A stretch of DNA of 64,000 bases from Erysipelotrichia bacterium (GTDB lineage: Bacteria > Bacillota_I > Bacilli_A > Erysipelotrichales > Erysipelotrichaceae), in the NCBI GenBank assembly GCA_012520255.1, contig JAAYOQ010000015.1, forward strand, positions 32,926 through 96,925, given 5' to 3'. The translations under genes were made by a program, and so were the position numbers. The notes beneath the pieces were generated by a model. That model had not been told where the DNA came from, did not search any database, and saw nothing but the letters and a program-made list of their open reading frames with translations. The first letter of the stretch is position 1, and the number at the start of each line of letters is the position of its first letter. Shown piece after piece: positions 62,947-64,000 of the stretch.

Positions 62947-64000
62947 ATGCCTAGTGTTTTAAGCCATTGCTTATGTGGAGAAGAAGCTGTGACAAATTGT
63001 AATATCAAAAGCTTCAAACAGATAATTAAAGAGAATGATAAAATATTTTATTTAGGCTGTCAGGGACCTGATCCCTTTATGTTTTATCATCATTTTCCAT
63101 TTCAAAACAAAGAAAGAGCAAAAACAGTTAGAAATTGTTCAAGACTGATACATAAAGGTAGGGTTAATGATTTTTTTAATGCTCTTTTAAAATATGCCAA
63201 AAAGAAGGGCGATAGACAACTGTTTGTCTATATTGGGGGATTTTTTTCTCATCATGCTTTAGATAGTATTGCTCATCCTTATGTCAATTATCAGACAGGT
63301 TCGGCTTATAAAAACAATTTAAGACTTCACCAGATTTTTGAAAGCCAGATAGATTTAGCTCTTTTGAAACTTAAAGGAATTAAACCTGAAGATTATCGAG
63401 CGGATAAGAAAATTGTCAAACTAAAAGATTCAGCAGAAAAGATAGCTGAAATGTTGTCGCACTGTATTAAAGAAGTTTTTGATTATGAAGTGACAATTGA
63501 AGATGTAAAAGATAGTTTAGATGACATGGCCAGAGCTGAAAAAGTATTTGCATATAAGAAGGGAAAGTATAGGTTTTTTAAATATTTAGAAAAACTGATG
63601 AAAAAGCCAAATGTTGTGGTCAATATGATGATGCCTTTAGAATATGATGAAAAGATGGATGCAATGAATTATGGTAGAGAGCTGTGGCACAGCCCGGTTG
63701 ATTTAACATTTGCCAGCAATGAAACATTTATGGAACTATATGATAAAGCGACAAGTCAGACAAGCAAAATATTGGAGCTGTTAGAAAAATATATTGATAA
63801 TGAAATTGATGAAAAGCAAATACTGGAAATTGTTGGTAATCGAAATTATGATAGTGGAAGCAGTGATGGTTCGAAGATGAAATATTTCAAACTGGATTCA
63901 GGTATCAAGGATTATGAAATCAGGTTAATGGAACTTAAAGATTTGGATAAGGTAGTTGAGATTTATAAAGAGGCCAGAGAATTTATGAGGGAAACTGGAA
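62947..64000 (+). CDS. Zinc-dependent phospholipase C-like domain fused to a GNAT domain (cut by window edge)
   Basis: At least 351 codons, open to the right edge with no stop. GGAGGG lies eight bases before ATG at 62947. Residues 1 to about 300 are a Zn-dependent PLC-like (PF00882-type) helical domain: MPSVLSHCLCGEEA, FYLGCQGPDPFMFYHHF (36-50), GGFFSHHALDSIAHPY (97-112) and RELWHSPVD (244-252) supply His and Asp metal ligands. After a Ser/Gly linker (about 302-312) the frame continues from residue 323 as YEIRLMELKDLDKVVEIYKE, then AREFMRETG, the usual first strand and helix of GNAT acetyltransferases. No signal peptide. Relatives of the first domain are often annotated as phospholipases but substrates are unproven. 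Confidence 0.75.
   Translation, partial: MPSVLSHCLCGEEAVTNCNIKSFKQIIKENDKIFYLGCQGPDPFMFYHHFPFQNKERAKTVRNCSRLIHKGRVNDFFNALLKYAKKKGDRQLFVYIGGFFSHHALDSIAHPYVNYQTGSAYKNNLRLHQIFESQIDLALLKLKGIKPEDYRADKKIVKLKDSAEKIAEMLSHCIKEVFDYEVTIEDVKDSLDDMARAEKVFAYKKGKYRFFKYLEKLMKKPNVVVNMMMPLEYDEKMDAMNYGRELWHSPVDLTFASNETFMELYDKATSQTSKILELLEKYIDNEIDEKQILEIVGNRNYDSGSSDGSKMKYFKLDSGIKDYEIRLMELKDLDKVVEIYKEAREFMRETG

Noticed and set aside
1..64000. CRISPR array, insertion sequence, prophage or tRNA genes
   Set aside because: No spaced direct-repeat array, transposase, integrase or tRNA-like cloverleaf was found; intergenic gaps are short.

Overview
The window is an AT-rich, gene-dense stretch of a low-GC Gram-positive chromosome. 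The markers are an RNA polymerase delta subunit, HPr with both regulatory residues, FtsEX with a PcsB/CwlO-type hydrolase, a DegV protein, strong AGGAGG-type ribosome sites and intrinsic terminators after most operons. TGA is used as a stop (for example the first gene and uvrB), so this is not a code-4 mollicute. I infer an Erysipelotrichia-like anaerobic fermenter; this placement is inference. I see no rRNA, tRNA, CRISPR array, insertion sequence or prophage, and no gene-free stretch longer than about 300 bases.

Layout. 0-5 kb: a divergent lipoate ligase with a YczE-type membrane protein, rpoE, a DUF4236 protein, and prfA-prmC. 5-9.5 kb: a metallophosphoesterase, an amidohydrolase, a DUF554 membrane protein, a DegV protein and a 45-residue membrane peptide. 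9.5-19.9 kb: argS, murQ, an operon of nucleoside hydrolase, catalytically stripped nucleoside hydrolase paralogue and radical SAM protein, then rpmE, murA, an MFS carrier, ptsH and a phosphoglucomutase. 19.9-26.6 kb: tldD-tldE-M28 peptidase, then an ADP-ribosylglycohydrolase, PfkB kinase and transaldolase-like aldolase operon. 26.6-32 kb: a lipoprotein, and a TetR regulator with an ABC exporter whose permease carries a very long coiled coil.

32-43.9 kb: one glycogen locus, glgB-glgP-pulA-ung-folC followed by glgC-glgD-glgA with its own internal promoter. Synthesis (GlgC/GlgD, GlgA, GlgB) and breakdown (GlgP, debranching enzyme) are encoded together, and the phosphoglucomutase at 18-20 kb links them to glycolysis. 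44-51 kb: a LysR regulator divergent from a cation/proton antiporter, galM, a permuted papain-like hydrolase overlapping a serpin gene, a DUF2207 protein and a YitT protein. 51.9-58.5 kb: ftsE-ftsX-pcsB-like, ctpA-like and uvrB. 58.4-60.4 kb: maf and a MATE exporter. 60.4-62.9 kb: a zinc efflux operon with a free-standing HMA chaperone, a P1B ATPase and an SmtB-type sensor, with a matching operator. The right edge cuts a gene that joins a zinc-phospholipase-C-like domain to the start of a GNAT acetyltransferase domain.

The most unusual items are the nucleoside hydrolase/pseudo-hydrolase/radical SAM operon, the ADP-ribosylglycohydrolase-kinase-aldolase operon, the serpin paired with a cysteine hydrolase, the phospholipase-GNAT fusion, three genes whose -10 box lies exactly six bases from ATG (predicted leaderless mRNAs), and a MATE gene whose ribosome site sits in the loop of a perfect hairpin.
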